Of a DNA stretch of 64,000 nucleotides, positions 7,484 to 17,117 are shown one piece after another. This DNA is from an uncultured Pelagibacteraceae bacterium. GTDB taxonomy: Bacteria > Pseudomonadota > Alphaproteobacteria > Pelagibacterales > Pelagibacteraceae. The position numbers were made by a program, and so were the translations under genes. The notes under the pieces are model-generated. The model saw nothing but the letters and a program-made list of their open reading frames with translations, did no database searches and was not told the DNA's origin. The stretch spans positions 1 through 64,000 of the forward strand of contig CACICY010000002.1 in assembly GCA_902585265.1 (NCBI GenBank), in the 5' to 3' direction. Position 1 is the first letter of the stretch. Each line of letters starts with the position of its first letter.

Positions 7484-8758
7484 ATGTACAATTTTTTTAA
7501 AAAAATCTTTAAAACAAACAAAAAACTTACTCTTAAAGATAGCTCTTTTTTAAAGATTTATAAAACCACTGAAATTTCAAAACTTTTTGACTCGATATCT
7601 AACTTTAATGACACAAGTGAAATTAGATATGTAGGGGGTTGTGTAAGAAAAATTTTAAATCAAGAGGATGTGGATGACATTGATTTAGCTGTAAATTTAA
7701 ATCCAAACCAAGTTAAAGAATGTTTGCAATCAAATAACATTAAATTCTTTGAAACTGGCATAAAACATGGGACTATTACTGCAAATATAGGACAAAAAAA
7801 TTTTGAGATTACATCATTGAGAGAAGATGTTGATACCGATGGAAGACATGCAAATGTTAGATACACAACAGACTGGTTAAAGGATTCATCAAGAAGAGAT
7901 TTTACCATTAATTCTATTTATGCTGATAAAGATGGTAATTTGTTTGATCCAAATGGAGGTGCCAAAGATATAGAAGAGGGAAGGGTAACTTTTATTGGTA
8001 ATGTAGATAATAGAATTCAGGAAGATTATTTAAGAATTTTGAGATATGTGAGATTCTTTATAAATTATAGTAATCACCCCCATAATTCATCAGTAAAAAA
8101 ATCAATTAAACAAAACATCGCTGGTGTAGCCAATCTTTCAAAAGAAAGATTAATGAGCGAATTAAAAAAAATTATTTTATCTAAAAATTTTTTACAATTA
8201 TCAAAAGACTCTTTTTCATTAGAAATTTTAACAACGATTTTTCCTCAGCTTGTAAATCTTAATAATTTAGAAAAAATGAATGATTACTCAAAAAATATAT
8301 TTAAAAACAAAACATTTATTTTTTTGATTTCCTACTTAATTATAGATGAAACTGATAATGCAAATTATTTTTTATTTAAGTATAATTTATCAAATGAAGA
8401 TAAAAAAAGAATAAAGTTTCTTATTGAAAATTATGAATTATTCTCTGAAAAAGACTATTTCAATAAAAAAAATCTTCAAAGGATTTTTTATTTTAATAAT
8501 AAATCTTACGTTATTGATTTATTAGATTTAAAAATTTTTAACTCTAAAACAGTACCAAAAAAACTAATTCAATTAAAAAAATATTTTGAACAGTTTAAGA
8601 AACCTATTTTTCCATTAAAAGCACAGGATTTACTTGAAAAATACAATTTAAAAGAAGGTAAAGAATTTGGACAAAAAATTAGATTACTTGAGGACTTGTG
8701 GTTAAATAACAGCTTTAAATTAAGTAATAAAGAAATTGATAACGTATTAAATAATTAA
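7484..8758 (+). CDS. tRNA nucleotidyltransferase / poly(A) polymerase family (class II)
   Basis: This 424-residue class II nucleotidyltransferase has the active-site segment [12 protein letters not shown]...DDIDLAVN, including the catalytic Asp pair. The template and RNA-binding region includes [20 protein letters not shown], a strong family signature, and a helical C-terminal domain follows. In this family members either add CCA to tRNA 3' ends or polyadenylate RNA. In this window all three tRNA genes encode CCA, so a repair role is likely if it is CCA-adding. The usual GGxVRD reads GGCVRK here. It starts 3 bases after tRNA-Gln and ends in a TTAA overlap with greA. Confidence 0.88.
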   Translation: MYNFFKKIFKTNKKLTLKDSSFLKIYKTTEISKLFDSISNFNDTSEIRYVGGCVRKILNQEDVDDIDLAVNLNPNQVKECLQSNNIKFFETGIKHGTITANIGQKNFEITSLREDVDTDGRHANVRYTTDWLKDSSRRDFTINSIYADKDGNLFDPNGGAKDIEEGRVTFIGNVDNRIQEDYLRILRYVRFFINYSNHPHNSSVKKSIKQNIAGVANLSKERLMSELKKIILSKNFLQLSKDSFSLEILTTIFPQLVNLNNLEKMNDYSKNIFKNKTFIFLISYLIIDETDNANYFLFKYNLSNEDKKRIKFLIENYELFSEKDYFNKKNLQRIFYFNNKSYVIDLLDLKIFNSKTVPKKLIQLKKYFEQFKKPIFPLKAQDLLEKYNLKEGKEFGQKIRLLEDLWLNNSFKLSNKEIDNVLNN

Positions 8759-9231
8759 ATATATTTAACGTCTTTTATTTCAAAATTTTTTACGCCTGCA
8801 GGAGTTTTAATTTCAACTAAATCGCCCTTATTTTTACCAATTAGACCCATACCTATCGGCGATTTAAAATATATTAGTTTTTCTTTTAAGTTTGCCTCAT
8901 CCTTTCCAACAATCTTATATTTCAAACTTTCTTCAGTATCTAAATTTTGTAGCATTATAGTTGAACCGAATATAACTTTTCCGTCGTTATCTAATTTTGA
9001 AACATCAATAACATTTGCTCTAGCTATAATATCTTCAACTTCTTGAACTCTTCCTTCATTGTGAGATTGCTGCTCTTTTGCAGCATGATATTCTGCATTT
9101 TCCTTAAGATCTCCATGTGATCTTGCTTCAGCTATGGCCGCAACTATTTCAGGTCTTTTTTTCTCCTTTAAGAAAATTAATTCTTCTTTTAATTTTTCTA
9201 AACCTCTAACTGTGATCGGCTCTTTTTCCAT
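8755..9231 (-). CDS. greA: Transcription elongation factor GreA
   Basis: GreA rescues backtracked RNA polymerase by stimulating transcript cleavage. The 158-residue protein shows the N-terminal coiled coil with the tip signature [22 protein letters not shown], which holds the acidic residues inserted into the polymerase channel. The globular FKBP-like C-terminal domain contains [23 protein letters not shown]. Length and motifs are fully typical. It is downstream of hemF on the minus strand with a 3-base gap, and its stop overlaps that of the nucleotidyltransferase gene. Confidence 0.97.
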   Translation of the reverse strand: MEKEPITVRGLEKLKEELIFLKEKKRPEIVAAIAEARSHGDLKENAEYHAAKEQQSHNEGRVQEVEDIIARANVIDVSKLDNDGKVIFGSTIMLQNLDTEESLKYKIVGKDEANLKEKLIYFKSPIGMGLIGKNKGDLVEIKTPAGVKNFEIKDVKYI

Positions 9232-9234
9232 AAT

Positions 9235-9888
9235 TTATTTCCATTTAGCTACAGGAGGTAGTGACATTAAAATAGCCTCAACATTACCGTTCGTTTGTAA
9301 ACCAAACTTTGTACCTCTATCATAAAGTAAGTTAAATTCAACATATCGACCTCTTTTTTCTAATTGAATTTCTCTTTGTTTATTTGACCATTTTTTATAT
9401 TTTTTGTAAAAATTTTTATTATGTTTATTACAAGATTTCTTTAATTCATTATGAAACCATTTTTCTAAACTTTTATCTTTAAGGCAAGGAGTAACATCCA
9501 TCCCTCCACCAAACCATCCATGAGAAGTGTAAATATATCTAGTGTTAAAATGCATAGCAGGAACATGAGGGTTTTTCATATGCATTACTACTGATATACC
9601 TGCTGCCCAAAAGTTTGGATTTTTATCTCCCCCAGGAATTCTATTTCTAAATTGTTTTGAAAATTTTCCGTAAACTTCAGAAAAATTTACCCCTACTTTT
9701 TCAAATATTTTCCCATTTTCTAATATTCTAAATTGGCCACCACCTTCATTTGAGTTTTTTCCTCTTTCCCAATTTTTAATTTTGAAGATATTTTTTTTTC
9801 CTTCTAATTCTTCTATTTCTTGACAAATTACTTCTTGCAAAGTTTTAAACCAATTTCGTGCTAATTTTTTTTTAATTGTTTGATCCAT
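9235..9888 (-). CDS. hemF: Oxygen-dependent coproporphyrinogen III oxidase, shortened
   Basis: HemF oxidatively decarboxylates coproporphyrinogen III in haem synthesis. The product has the family blocks GGGQFRILENGKIFEKVGVNFS, NPHVPAMHFNTRY, WFGGGMDVTPC and RGRYVEFNLLYDRGTKFGLQTNG. At 217 residues it is much shorter than the usual 280-300. Compared with the E. coli protein as I recall it, about 60 residues between YKKYKKW (about 161-167) and the RGRYVEFN block are missing, including the conserved FFDDL segment. The protein also stops right after PPVAKWK, about 25-30 residues early. The reading frame is intact throughout. It overlaps trmL by 17 bases. Activity is uncertain. Confidence 0.8.
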   Translation of the reverse strand: MDQTIKKKLARNWFKTLQEVICQEIEELEGKKNIFKIKNWERGKNSNEGGGQFRILENGKIFEKVGVNFSEVYGKFSKQFRNRIPGGDKNPNFWAAGISVVMHMKNPHVPAMHFNTRYIYTSHGWFGGGMDVTPCLKDKSLEKWFHNELKKSCNKHNKNFYKKYKKWSNKQREIQLEKRGRYVEFNLLYDRGTKFGLQTNGNVEAILMSLPPVAKWK

Positions 9889-10333
9889 AAATATTTGATT
9901 GTCTTATATTTTCTGACAATACTATTGCAACTGAAGATGCGAGGTTCAAGGATCTTTTTTTTTCAATCATTGGTATTTTTATCTTATTCTCTAGTCTTTT
10001 ATGAATTTCATCTGGGACACCTGAACTTTCTCTTCCAAATAGTAACGTGTCATTGTATCTAAATTTAAATTCAGTATAAATTTTACTTGCCTTAGTAGTC
10101 ATCAAAACTACTCTATCATTTTTTTTTGCTTCAAAAAATTCATCTGAACTTTTGTAAATCCGCATCAATTTTTCATCCAGGTAATCCATCACAACTCTTT
10201 TAAAGCGCTTGTCATTTAGTAAAAATCCACAAGGCTCTATAATCTCAAGAACAGCCCCAAGGCAAGAACAAGTTCGAGCTATCGCAGCCGTATTTTGTGG
10301 TATATCAGGCTCGTAAAGTGCTATTTTAGGCAT
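9872..10333 (-). CDS. trmL: tRNA (cytidine/uridine-34 2'-O)-methyltransferase TrmL
   Basis: A SPOUT-class methyltransferase of 153 residues. The N-terminal KIALYEPDIPQNTAAIARTC and the knotted SAM-binding elements LLFGRESSGVP and KRSLNLASSVAIVLSE are diagnostic of the TrmL/YibK family, which methylates the wobble ribose of certain leucine tRNAs. The ORF track starts at 10366, but the family begins at the equivalent of MPKIALYEP, so the ATG at 10333 is preferred. It heads the trmL-hemF-greA group and is divergent from petA. Confidence 0.9.
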   Translation of the reverse strand: MPKIALYEPDIPQNTAAIARTCSCLGAVLEIIEPCGFLLNDKRFKRVVMDYLDEKLMRIYKSSDEFFEAKKNDRVVLMTTKASKIYTEFKFRYNDTLLFGRESSGVPDEIHKRLENKIKIPMIEKKRSLNLASSVAIVLSENIRQSNIYGSNN

Positions 10334-10430
10334 CGATTTAGTTTTTTTGTGTGTCATTGTTACCATGGAAAAATAACCTTTTTCTTCATATATGAAATCA
10401 TATATTAAGAAAAAATTAAAATAATAATAA

Positions 10431-10949
10431 ATGTCAGATTCAGAAAAAAAGAAGCCAAATAGACGAGATTTTATAGTGACTGCAACAACGGCAGCAGGTG
10501 CAGTAGGGGTCGGCGCGGTTGTTTGGCCATTAGTTGATCAAATGAACCCAGACGCATCTGTAAAGGCATTAGCGAGTACAGAAGTTGATATAAGTGCAGT
10601 AGAACCTGGTCAATCGATAACTGTTTTGTGGAGAGGCAAACCAGTTTTTATAAAAAGAAGAACTCAAGATGAAATTGATAGTGCAAGAGCTGTTGATCTA
10701 AGTGAATTGAAACATCCTGAAAAAGATGAGGATAGAGCAAAAAATCCAGAGTGGCTTGTAATGTTGGGAGTATGCACTCACCTTGGATGTGTACCTTTAA
10801 ATGATAAAGGAGATTATGGGGCATGGTTTTGTCCATGTCATGGTTCACACTACGATACATCTGGAAGAATTAGAAAAGGACCGGCACCTACAAATATGGA
10901 AGTGCCAAAATACGAATTTGTAAATAGTAACACTATTAAAATTGGATAG
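10431..10949 (+). CDS. petA: Ubiquinol-cytochrome c reductase Rieske iron-sulfur subunit
   Basis: The Rieske protein accepts electrons from ubiquinol in the cytochrome bc1 complex. The 172-residue product begins with [22 protein letters not shown], a twin-arginine-like signal that stays as the membrane anchor. The [2Fe-2S] ligands are in [10 protein letters not shown] and CPCHGSHYD, giving two Cys and two His plus the disulfide Cys pair. [11 protein letters not shown] ends the cluster fold. It is the first gene of petABC, with petB starting 8 bases later. Confidence 0.97.
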   Translation: MSDSEKKKPNRRDFIVTATTAAGAVGVGAVVWPLVDQMNPDASVKALASTEVDISAVEPGQSITVLWRGKPVFIKRRTQDEIDSARAVDLSELKHPEKDEDRAKNPEWLVMLGVCTHLGCVPLNDKGDYGAWFCPCHGSHYDTSGRIRKGPAPTNMEVPKYEFVNSNTIKIG

Positions 10950-10957
10950 AAAATTTT

Positions 10958-12226
10958 ATGAGCGATCACGAATACACACCTAAATCAAAAGTTGGAAAAT
11001 GGTTTAATGATAGACTTCCATTACTAACACTTGCAAACCATTTAACAGATTATCCTACTCCCAAAAATTTAAATTATTGGTGGACATTTGGTGGAATTCT
11101 TACTTTTTGCTTAATCACTCAAATAATTACTGGTATTGTTTTGGGCATGCATTATGTGGCTCATGCTGATTTAGCGTTCCAGAGTGTAGAACACATAATG
11201 AGAGATGTTAATTATGGTTGGTTAATCAGATATGTTCATGCAAACGGCGCATCTATGTTTTTCTTAGCTGTTTATATTCATATCTTTAGATCTTTGTATT
11301 ACGGGTCATACAAATCACCAAGAGAAGTTATTTGGATTATAGGTATGTTGATTTATTTCCTTATGATGGCAACTGCATTTATGGGGTACGTTCTTCCTTG
11401 GGGGCAAATGAGTTTCTGGGGTGCAACAGTAATTACAAACTTATTTAGTGCCATTCCTTTAGTAGGGGAGAGTATCACGAACTGGCTTTGGGGAGGTTAT
11501 TCAGTTGATAATCCAACTTTAACTAGATTTTTTAGTTTACACTATTTGTTTCCTTTTTTAATCTTAGGACTAGTTGTGCTTCACATTTGGGCGCTACATG
11601 TTCCAGGAAACAATAACCCTATTGGAATAGATATAAAAAAACCCTCTAAGGACACTGTTCCTTTTCATCCGTATATAGTGATTAAAGATGCATTTGCACT
11701 TTTAATATTCTTATTAATATTTGCATTCTTTGTATTCTTTTCACCTAATATTCTAGGCCATGCGGATAACTATATTGAAGCAAACCCACTAGTCACACCA
11801 GCTCATATTGTTCCTGAATGGTACTTGTTACCATTTTATGCAATCTTGAGATCAGTCCCCGATAAACTGCTTGGAGTAATAGCAATGTTTGCTGCAATAT
11901 TTGTATTAGTGATTTTACCTTGGTTAGATACTTCTAAAGTTAGATCAACTGTTTTCAGACCTATATATAAACAGTTCTACTGGTTTTTAGTTGCTGATGT
12001 ATTAATACTTGGTTATGTTGGCGCAATGCCAGCAGAGGGCTTGTATTTATTAATCGCAAGAGTGGCAACAGCCTATTACTTTGCACACTTTTTAATAATT
12101 TTACCTTTCTTAGGAATGAAGGAAAAAACAACTCCATTACCTCTAAGTATAACTGAACCTGTATTGGGTGGATCTACTGATATGGCGATGGCTAGAAATA
12201 ATTCAGATTTTAAAGATAAACTGTGA
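10958..12226 (+). CDS. petB: Cytochrome b of the bc1 complex
   Basis: A 422-residue multi-span membrane protein carrying both haem b groups and the quinone sites. Visible features are the haem-ligand His pairs in [20 protein letters not shown] and [21 protein letters not shown], the [19 protein letters not shown] segment, and the quinol-oxidation PEWY motif in [18 protein letters not shown]. About eight to nine hydrophobic helices are apparent. The stop overlaps the GTG start of petC (GTGA). Confidence 0.98.
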   Translation: MSDHEYTPKSKVGKWFNDRLPLLTLANHLTDYPTPKNLNYWWTFGGILTFCLITQIITGIVLGMHYVAHADLAFQSVEHIMRDVNYGWLIRYVHANGASMFFLAVYIHIFRSLYYGSYKSPREVIWIIGMLIYFLMMATAFMGYVLPWGQMSFWGATVITNLFSAIPLVGESITNWLWGGYSVDNPTLTRFFSLHYLFPFLILGLVVLHIWALHVPGNNNPIGIDIKKPSKDTVPFHPYIVIKDAFALLIFLLIFAFFVFFSPNILGHADNYIEANPLVTPAHIVPEWYLLPFYAILRSVPDKLLGVIAMFAAIFVLVILPWLDTSKVRSTVFRPIYKQFYWFLVADVLILGYVGAMPAEGLYLLIARVATAYYFAHFLIILPFLGMKEKTTPLPLSITEPVLGGSTDMAMARNNSDFKDKL

Positions 12227-13008
12227 AAATCTTTTTAAAATTTACTTTCTTATTTGTTATAATTTCATCATTAATTTTATCGAGAGCAAATGCAGCTGGT
12301 GAACAGCAAGAATTATTAAAAGTTGATTGGTCTTTTAAGAGTTTCTTTGGCAAATTCGATAGAGCTTCCCTTCAAAGAGGATATCAAGTTTATACGGAAG
12401 TTTGTGCTTCATGCCACTCACTTAAACATTTAAGTTATAGAAATCTCGCAGAAAAAGGTGGACCAGAGTTTACAGAGCTTGAAGCTAAAGCGATTGCCTC
12501 AAATTTCGAAGTAACAGATGGACCAAACAGTGATGGAGAAATGTTTGAAAGACCAGCTAAGTTGTCCGATAAATTTGTAATGCCTTATGCAAATGTTCAA
12601 GAAGCAATTGCTGCTAATGGAGGAGCTTATCCTCCAGATATGTCAGTGCTTGTAAAAGCAAGAGGTGGTGGAGCAAACTATATTTATTCTGTTTTAATGG
12701 GCTACGATGAACCGCCAGCAGGTATGGAGCTTGATGATGGTGTGTATTACAATAAATATATGTATGGAAATAAAATTAAAATGGCATCCCCTCTGGATGA
12801 TGACATTGTAGAGTATTCTGATGGAACAAAAGCAACAGTAGATCAAATGGCCAAAGATGTAACAACTTTTTTACAATGGACGGCTGAACCACATTTAGAG
12901 GCAAGACATAAACTAGGTTTTAGGGTGATTATATATTTATCAGTGTTAACAATTTTAGTTTATTTCAGTATGAAAAAAATCTGGTCACGTATTGAAACGA
13001 AAGTTTAA
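12223..13008 (+). CDS. petC: Cytochrome c1
   Basis: Cytochrome c1 passes electrons from the Rieske protein to soluble or membrane cytochrome c. The 261-residue product has a signal peptide ([16 protein letters not shown]), the haem c motif CASCH and the downstream KMASPL Met, the likely sixth ligand. A C-terminal anchor helix follows ([16 protein letters not shown]). The start is a GTG at 12223 that overlaps the petB stop, a classic translational-coupling arrangement. Its 3' end overlaps convergent ychF by 24 bases. Confidence 0.97.
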   Translation: MKIFLKFTFLFVIISSLILSRANAAGEQQELLKVDWSFKSFFGKFDRASLQRGYQVYTEVCASCHSLKHLSYRNLAEKGGPEFTELEAKAIASNFEVTDGPNSDGEMFERPAKLSDKFVMPYANVQEAIAANGGAYPPDMSVLVKARGGGANYIYSVLMGYDEPPAGMELDDGVYYNKYMYGNKIKMASPLDDDIVEYSDGTKATVDQMAKDVTTFLQWTAEPHLEARHKLGFRVIIYLSVLTILVYFSMKKIWSRIETKV

Positions 13009-14061
13009 AATATCTCCATCCTTAACAATATAATCTTTACCTTCTAATCTCATTTTACCAGCCTCTTTAGATTTTAACCATCCCTGATTATTTAAAAAAT
13101 CTTCATAAGAAATTGTTTCAGCTCTTATAAATCCTTTTTCAAAGTCAGAATGAATTTCCCCTGCAGCATTTGGTGCTGTAGATTCCTTTGTAATAGTCCA
13201 TGCTCTTGACTCCTCAGGTCCTGATGTAAAAAAAGTTTGTAAGGATAAAAGTTCATATCCTTTTCTAATTAATGAATTAAGTCCTGTCTCCGACATATTA
13301 ATCATTTTCATATAATTTTTTTTTTCACTTTCATCATCTAATTGGTTTATTTGATTTTCTATATCTGCAGAAATTACCAATGTATTTTTTTCATCAAATT
13401 TTTTTATAAAGTCCTCAGTATATTTATTACCTGACTTAATACTTTCCTCATCTACATTGCACACATATAGTTTTGGTTTGGTACTAAGAAGTCCGCTATT
13501 TTTTATAAGTTTTTGATCGAATTCATTTGTGATCAATGTTAAATCACCATCCTCATCGATCATTTTCTGAGCTGCCTCTAACAATTTGAGCTCTTCATTA
13601 TCAACATTTTTTTTATTTTTTTTATCAAGTCTCTTTTGAATTGACTCTAAATCAGCTAACTTCATTTCAGTTTCTATAATCTCTAAATCTCTTACAGGAT
13701 CAACGGTAGGGTTAACATTTTGAATGTCATCTGAGTCAAAACATCTGATCATATGAATAATGGCATCAACTTCTCTGATGTGAGATAAGAATTTATTACC
13801 TAATCCTTCCCCTTTAGAGGCACCTTTAACAAGACCTGCGATATCAACAAATGAGATGGTAGTATTAATCTTTTTTTTTGAAATTGAAATTTCAGCAAGT
13901 TTATCAAGTCTTTCATCGGGAACTGCCACAATACCAATATTTGGATCAATTGTGCAAAAGGGAAAATTTTCTGCTTGTGCTTTATTAGAGTTTGTTAAAG
14001 CATTAAATAAAGTAGACTTACCAACATTTGGCAATCCAACGATTCCACATTTAAAACCCAT
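12985..14061 (-). CDS. ychF: Ribosome-binding ATPase YchF
   Basis: YchF is an Obg-family P-loop protein that hydrolyses ATP and binds ribosomes. The 358-residue protein has the P-loop GLPNVGKSTLFNALT, the switch segment FVDIAGLVKGASKGEGLGNKF and a C-terminal TGS domain (GEIHSDFEKGFIRAETISYED). It abuts pth upstream with no spacer, and the ychF-pth pairing is common in bacteria. The C-terminal codons overlap the petC coding end on the opposite strand by 24 bases. Confidence 0.97.
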   Translation of the reverse strand: MGFKCGIVGLPNVGKSTLFNALTNSNKAQAENFPFCTIDPNIGIVAVPDERLDKLAEISISKKKINTTISFVDIAGLVKGASKGEGLGNKFLSHIREVDAIIHMIRCFDSDDIQNVNPTVDPVRDLEIIETEMKLADLESIQKRLDKKNKKNVDNEELKLLEAAQKMIDEDGDLTLITNEFDQKLIKNSGLLSTKPKLYVCNVDEESIKSGNKYTEDFIKKFDEKNTLVISADIENQINQLDDESEKKNYMKMINMSETGLNSLIRKGYELLSLQTFFTSGPEESRAWTITKESTAPNAAGEIHSDFEKGFIRAETISYEDFLNNQGWLKSKEAGKMRLEGKDYIVKDGDILNFRFNT

Positions 14062-14622
14062 TTAATTGTTGTTAACAGTGCTAGAAAATAAGTCTAATTT
14101 TTTATCAATCAAGATAGTTAAAGACTCAATTATATTACTTGTTATTGAGTCCAAATGAACTTGTTCATCCTCATTAAAGTCGTTTAGCACATAATCAGAA
14201 ACAGATATTTTGTTTTCTGGCTTTCCTATACCAATACGAACTCTTGAATATTCTTTGCCTATAAACTTATCAATTGATGCAATACCGTTGTGACCTGCAC
14301 TTGACCCACCAAACTTTGCTTTAATTTTTCCAAATTCAATATCTAGATCATCATGAAATACAATCACATCTTCTGCATCTATTTTGAAGTATTCAAGTAG
14401 CTCTCTAATACAAATTCCTGAATTATTCATAAATGTGAGAGGTTTAATTGCATATATTTTTTTATCACCAATATTCCCAGTAGTTAATAATCCCTTAAAC
14501 TTTGGTTTTTGCTTAGACAATCCAAATTTTTGGTTAATCGCGTCAACAATCTTAAAACCAATATTATGTCTATTATTTTGACTATTAGGAGTCGGATTTC
14601 CTAAACCAACAAGTAACAACAT
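14062..14622 (-). CDS. pth: Peptidyl-tRNA hydrolase
   Basis: Pth recycles peptidyl-tRNA dropped from ribosomes. The 186-residue protein has VGLGNPTPNSQNNRHNIGF with the catalytic His. KPLTFMNNSG follows, then the conserved FHDDLDIEFGKIKAKFGGSSAGHNG block. Gene order rplY-pth-ychF on the minus strand is typical of proteobacteria. It is separated from rplY by 36 bases and abuts ychF. Confidence 0.97.
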   Translation of the reverse strand: MLLLVGLGNPTPNSQNNRHNIGFKIVDAINQKFGLSKQKPKFKGLLTTGNIGDKKIYAIKPLTFMNNSGICIRELLEYFKIDAEDVIVFHDDLDIEFGKIKAKFGGSSAGHNGIASIDKFIGKEYSRVRIGIGKPENKISVSDYVLNDFNEDEQVHLDSITSNIIESLTILIDKKLDLFSSTVNNN

Positions 14623-14658
14623 ATCAAATCAAATCTGGAAAAAAAATTTCACTATTTA

Positions 14659-15375
14659 TTATTTTTTATCTGATGAAGATTTATCTTCTTCTTTAGCTTT
14701 TTCACCTTCAGCTTTATCACCATCAGTTGAAGTTTTATCACCGCCTTCTGCAGCTGCCTCTGCTCCTTCGCTAGCCTCACCTTCAGCTGCCTCTGCTGGT
14801 TTTTCTGGCTCTTTAACTACAGTAGGTGCAGCAACTGTTGCAATCACAAAGTCTCTACCTTGTATCGTAGGGGTTACATTTTCAGGTAAACTAATTGAAG
14901 AAATTTTTATACTTGTACCAATATCTAAACCTTCTAAATCGACAACAAGCTCAGTTGGAATATTTTCTGCTGGACATCTCAGTTCTACTTTACGTCTTAC
15001 TATATTTAGTACACCTCCACGTTTCAGTCCTGGTGATAGTTCATTGTTTATAAATTTCACAGGTATTTCTAAAATAATTTTTCCACCTTTAACAATTCTC
15101 ATCAAGTCGAAATGAATAGGCTCATCAGTGACAGTGTCAAAAGCAATATTTCTTGTTAGAACTTTTTGTTCTTTTCCATCTAAATTAATAGAAATTACGT
15201 TAGATAAAAAATTTTCTTTATTTATTAAATTTTTTAATTCTTTAGTTGTAATTGAGATTTTTTCATTTGGCTGTTCTCCACCATAAACTATACCTGGAAC
15301 ATTACCTTTACTTCTTAAGTCGTTAACTTGGCCTTTAGTCTTTGTATCTCTTATTGTTGCCTGAATTATGCTCAT
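14659..15375 (-). CDS. rplY: 50S ribosomal protein L25 (CTC form)
   Basis: L25/CTC binds 5S rRNA. The 238-residue product has the L25 domain (RSKGNVPGIVYGG, NVISINLDG, PIHFDLMRI) and the TL5/CTC beta domain (GVLNIVRRKVELRCPAENIP). A final stretch of roughly 50 residues is rich in Glu, Ala, Lys and Ser, low-complexity and probably disordered. Such acidic tails are usual in alphaproteobacterial L25 proteins. The gene lies between prs and pth, an arrangement widely conserved in bacteria. Confidence 0.96.
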   Translation of the reverse strand: MSIIQATIRDTKTKGQVNDLRSKGNVPGIVYGGEQPNEKISITTKELKNLINKENFLSNVISINLDGKEQKVLTRNIAFDTVTDEPIHFDLMRIVKGGKIILEIPVKFINNELSPGLKRGGVLNIVRRKVELRCPAENIPTELVVDLEGLDIGTSIKISSISLPENVTPTIQGRDFVIATVAAPTVVKEPEKPAEAAEGEASEGAEAAAEGGDKTSTDGDKAEGEKAKEEDKSSSDKK

Positions 15376-15417
15376 AAATTGCAGGTTTTATACCGCAGTT
15401 TGGTAATTTTACAAGAT

Positions 15418-16350
15418 TTATTTAAATAGATCTGAAACAGATGTTGAATTAGAAATCCTTTTAATAGCCTCAGCTAGTAATATTGATATTGATAATACTT
15501 CAATATTTCTTACTTTTTTAAGTTTGTCTGAACTATCAATACTATCTGTAATAACTAAGTTTTTAATTTTTGAACTTTTTATCTTTTTAACCGCATCACC
15601 GCTAAAAACTCCATGAGTTGCATATACGTGAACTTCTTTTGCACCTCTTTTTACTAAAGCGTCCGCCGCATTAACAATTGTTCCTCCAGAATCAATTATA
15701 TCATCTGTTAAAATACAAATTTTGTTTCTAACATTTCCAATAACATTCATAACTTGAGATTTTCCAGGACTAGGTCTTCTTTTGTCTACAATTGCTAATC
15801 CAACATCTAATTTTTTTCCTAAAGCTCTTGCCCTTTCAACTCCTCCCACATCAGGTGCAACACAAATTATATTATTACTTTTAATTTTCCTTTTAATATG
15901 CTTTGCAAAGATTGGTGTAGCAAAAAGGTTATCAACTGGAATATCAAAAAAACCTTGAATTTGACCAGCATGTAAATCCACTGTTACCACTCTGTCAGCT
16001 CCTGCATTTGTAATTAAGTTTGATACTAATTTTGCAGAAATAGAAGTTCTCGGTACAACCTTACGATCTTGTCTCGCATACCCAAAATATGGAATTACTG
16101 CAGTGATATTTTTTGCAGATGATCTTTTAAGTGCGTCTATGCAAAGAAGTAATTCCATCAGGTTATCATTTGCTGGAGAGGATACAGATTGAATTATAAA
16201 AATACTATTTCCTCTTATATTTTCATTAATCTCAATATAAATCTCACCATCAGCAAATTTTCTGATACTGGTATTAACTAATTTATTTTTAAGATTTTTA
16301 GAAATTTTATTACTTAGCTGTTTATTGCTATTTCCAGTGAGAATCTTCAT
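15418..16350 (-). CDS. prs: Ribose-phosphate pyrophosphokinase
   Basis: Prs makes PRPP from ribose 5-phosphate and ATP for nucleotide, histidine and tryptophan synthesis. The 310-residue enzyme shows the ATP-binding segment [10 protein letters not shown], the metal/PRPP-binding [18 protein letters not shown] and the PRPP loop [17 protein letters not shown]. Length is standard. It is 42 bases upstream of rplY on the same strand and 14 bases downstream of pgeF. Confidence 0.97.
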   Translation of the reverse strand: MKILTGNSNKQLSNKISKNLKNKLVNTSIRKFADGEIYIEINENIRGNSIFIIQSVSSPANDNLMELLLCIDALKRSSAKNITAVIPYFGYARQDRKVVPRTSISAKLVSNLITNAGADRVVTVDLHAGQIQGFFDIPVDNLFATPIFAKHIKRKIKSNNIICVAPDVGGVERARALGKKLDVGLAIVDKRRPSPGKSQVMNVIGNVRNKICILTDDIIDSGGTIVNAADALVKRGAKEVHVYATHGVFSGDAVKKIKSSKIKNLVITDSIDSSDKLKKVRNIEVLSISILLAEAIKRISNSTSVSDLFK

Positions 16351-16364
16351 TTTTTGAGAATATC

Positions 16365-17117
16365 TTATTTAATCATAATTACAGAAATATTTCTACCATA
16401 ATCATTTAATTTATTTTTAATTGATCTCCTAGCACTAAAAAAGTTGTTACTTAATAAATATGTATCTTTTTTGATAATTTCAATGTTTTTAACTCCAAAT
16501 TTAAGAAGTTGCTCTTTAATATAATCTGCTAAACTGAAATATATTTTATTTCTTTTGGTTTTAAAAAATTTTTTATTATATCTTTCTTGTTTAATAAATT
16601 TATCCAAGAAATCATTTCTTACCTCATAGCTATCTTTTCCTATACAAGGTCCAATTACAACTATTAAATCTTTAAATTTACTACCACTTGACTTAAATTT
16701 TCTTAATGTAGTAGATACTATTTTTTTGTATGCTCCTTTCCATCCTGCATGTAGCGCACTAATTAAATTATTAACCGGGTCATATATAAAAACAGGAGCA
16801 CAATCGGCTGTCAAAATTCCTAAAGCGATACCTTTTTTATTTGTTATTAATGAGTCACCTTTTAATTTTTTTTTTGGAATTTTACTTATTTTATAAACAT
16901 TATTACTATGAATTTGATCTAATAATACGAGATTATTTTTATCACAGCCAATTTTTTGGCAAACTTTTTTTATATTTTCCTTAACATCTCTTTTTTTATC
17001 ATCAGATCCTAGACCGCAATTTAAACCTTTGTAAATACCTTTTGAGACACCTCCAAATCGATTAAAAAACCCATGTCTTATCATTTTAAACTTAGAAAGT
17101 TTTTTTGATTTAAACAT
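16365..17117 (-). CDS. pgeF: Peptidoglycan editing factor PgeF (YfiH/laccase-domain family)
   Basis: YfiH-family proteins are purine nucleoside or cell-wall-editing enzymes formerly called multicopper polyphenol oxidases. The 250-residue product has the family zinc-site blocks: DQIHSNNV with the first His, [14 protein letters not shown] with the Cys, and [14 protein letters not shown] with the second His. The exact physiological substrate in this organism is unknown. Its ATG overlaps the stop region of the upstream MidA-like gene by one base. Confidence 0.9.
   Translation of the reverse strand: MFKSKKLSKFKMIRHGFFNRFGGVSKGIYKGLNCGLGSDDKKRDVKENIKKVCQKIGCDKNNLVLLDQIHSNNVYKISKIPKKKLKGDSLITNKKGIALGILTADCAPVFIYDPVNNLISALHAGWKGAYKKIVSTTLRKFKSSGSKFKDLIVVIGPCIGKDSYEVRNDFLDKFIKQERYNKKFFKTKRNKIYFSLADYIKEQLLKFGVKNIEIIKKDTYLLSNNFFSARRSIKNKLNDYGRNISVIMIK

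Noticed and set aside
10385-10396. Perfect 12-base palindrome TTCATATATGAA in the trmL-petA gap, as an operator for a PetP-like regulator
   Set aside because: AT-only palindromes of this length arise often by chance in this base composition, and I see no matching copy upstream of the marR-like gene.
14659-14830. Low-complexity Glu/Ala/Lys tail of L25 as a frameshifted or foreign extension
   Set aside because: Similar acidic alanine-rich tails are usual in alphaproteobacterial L25 and the frame is continuous.
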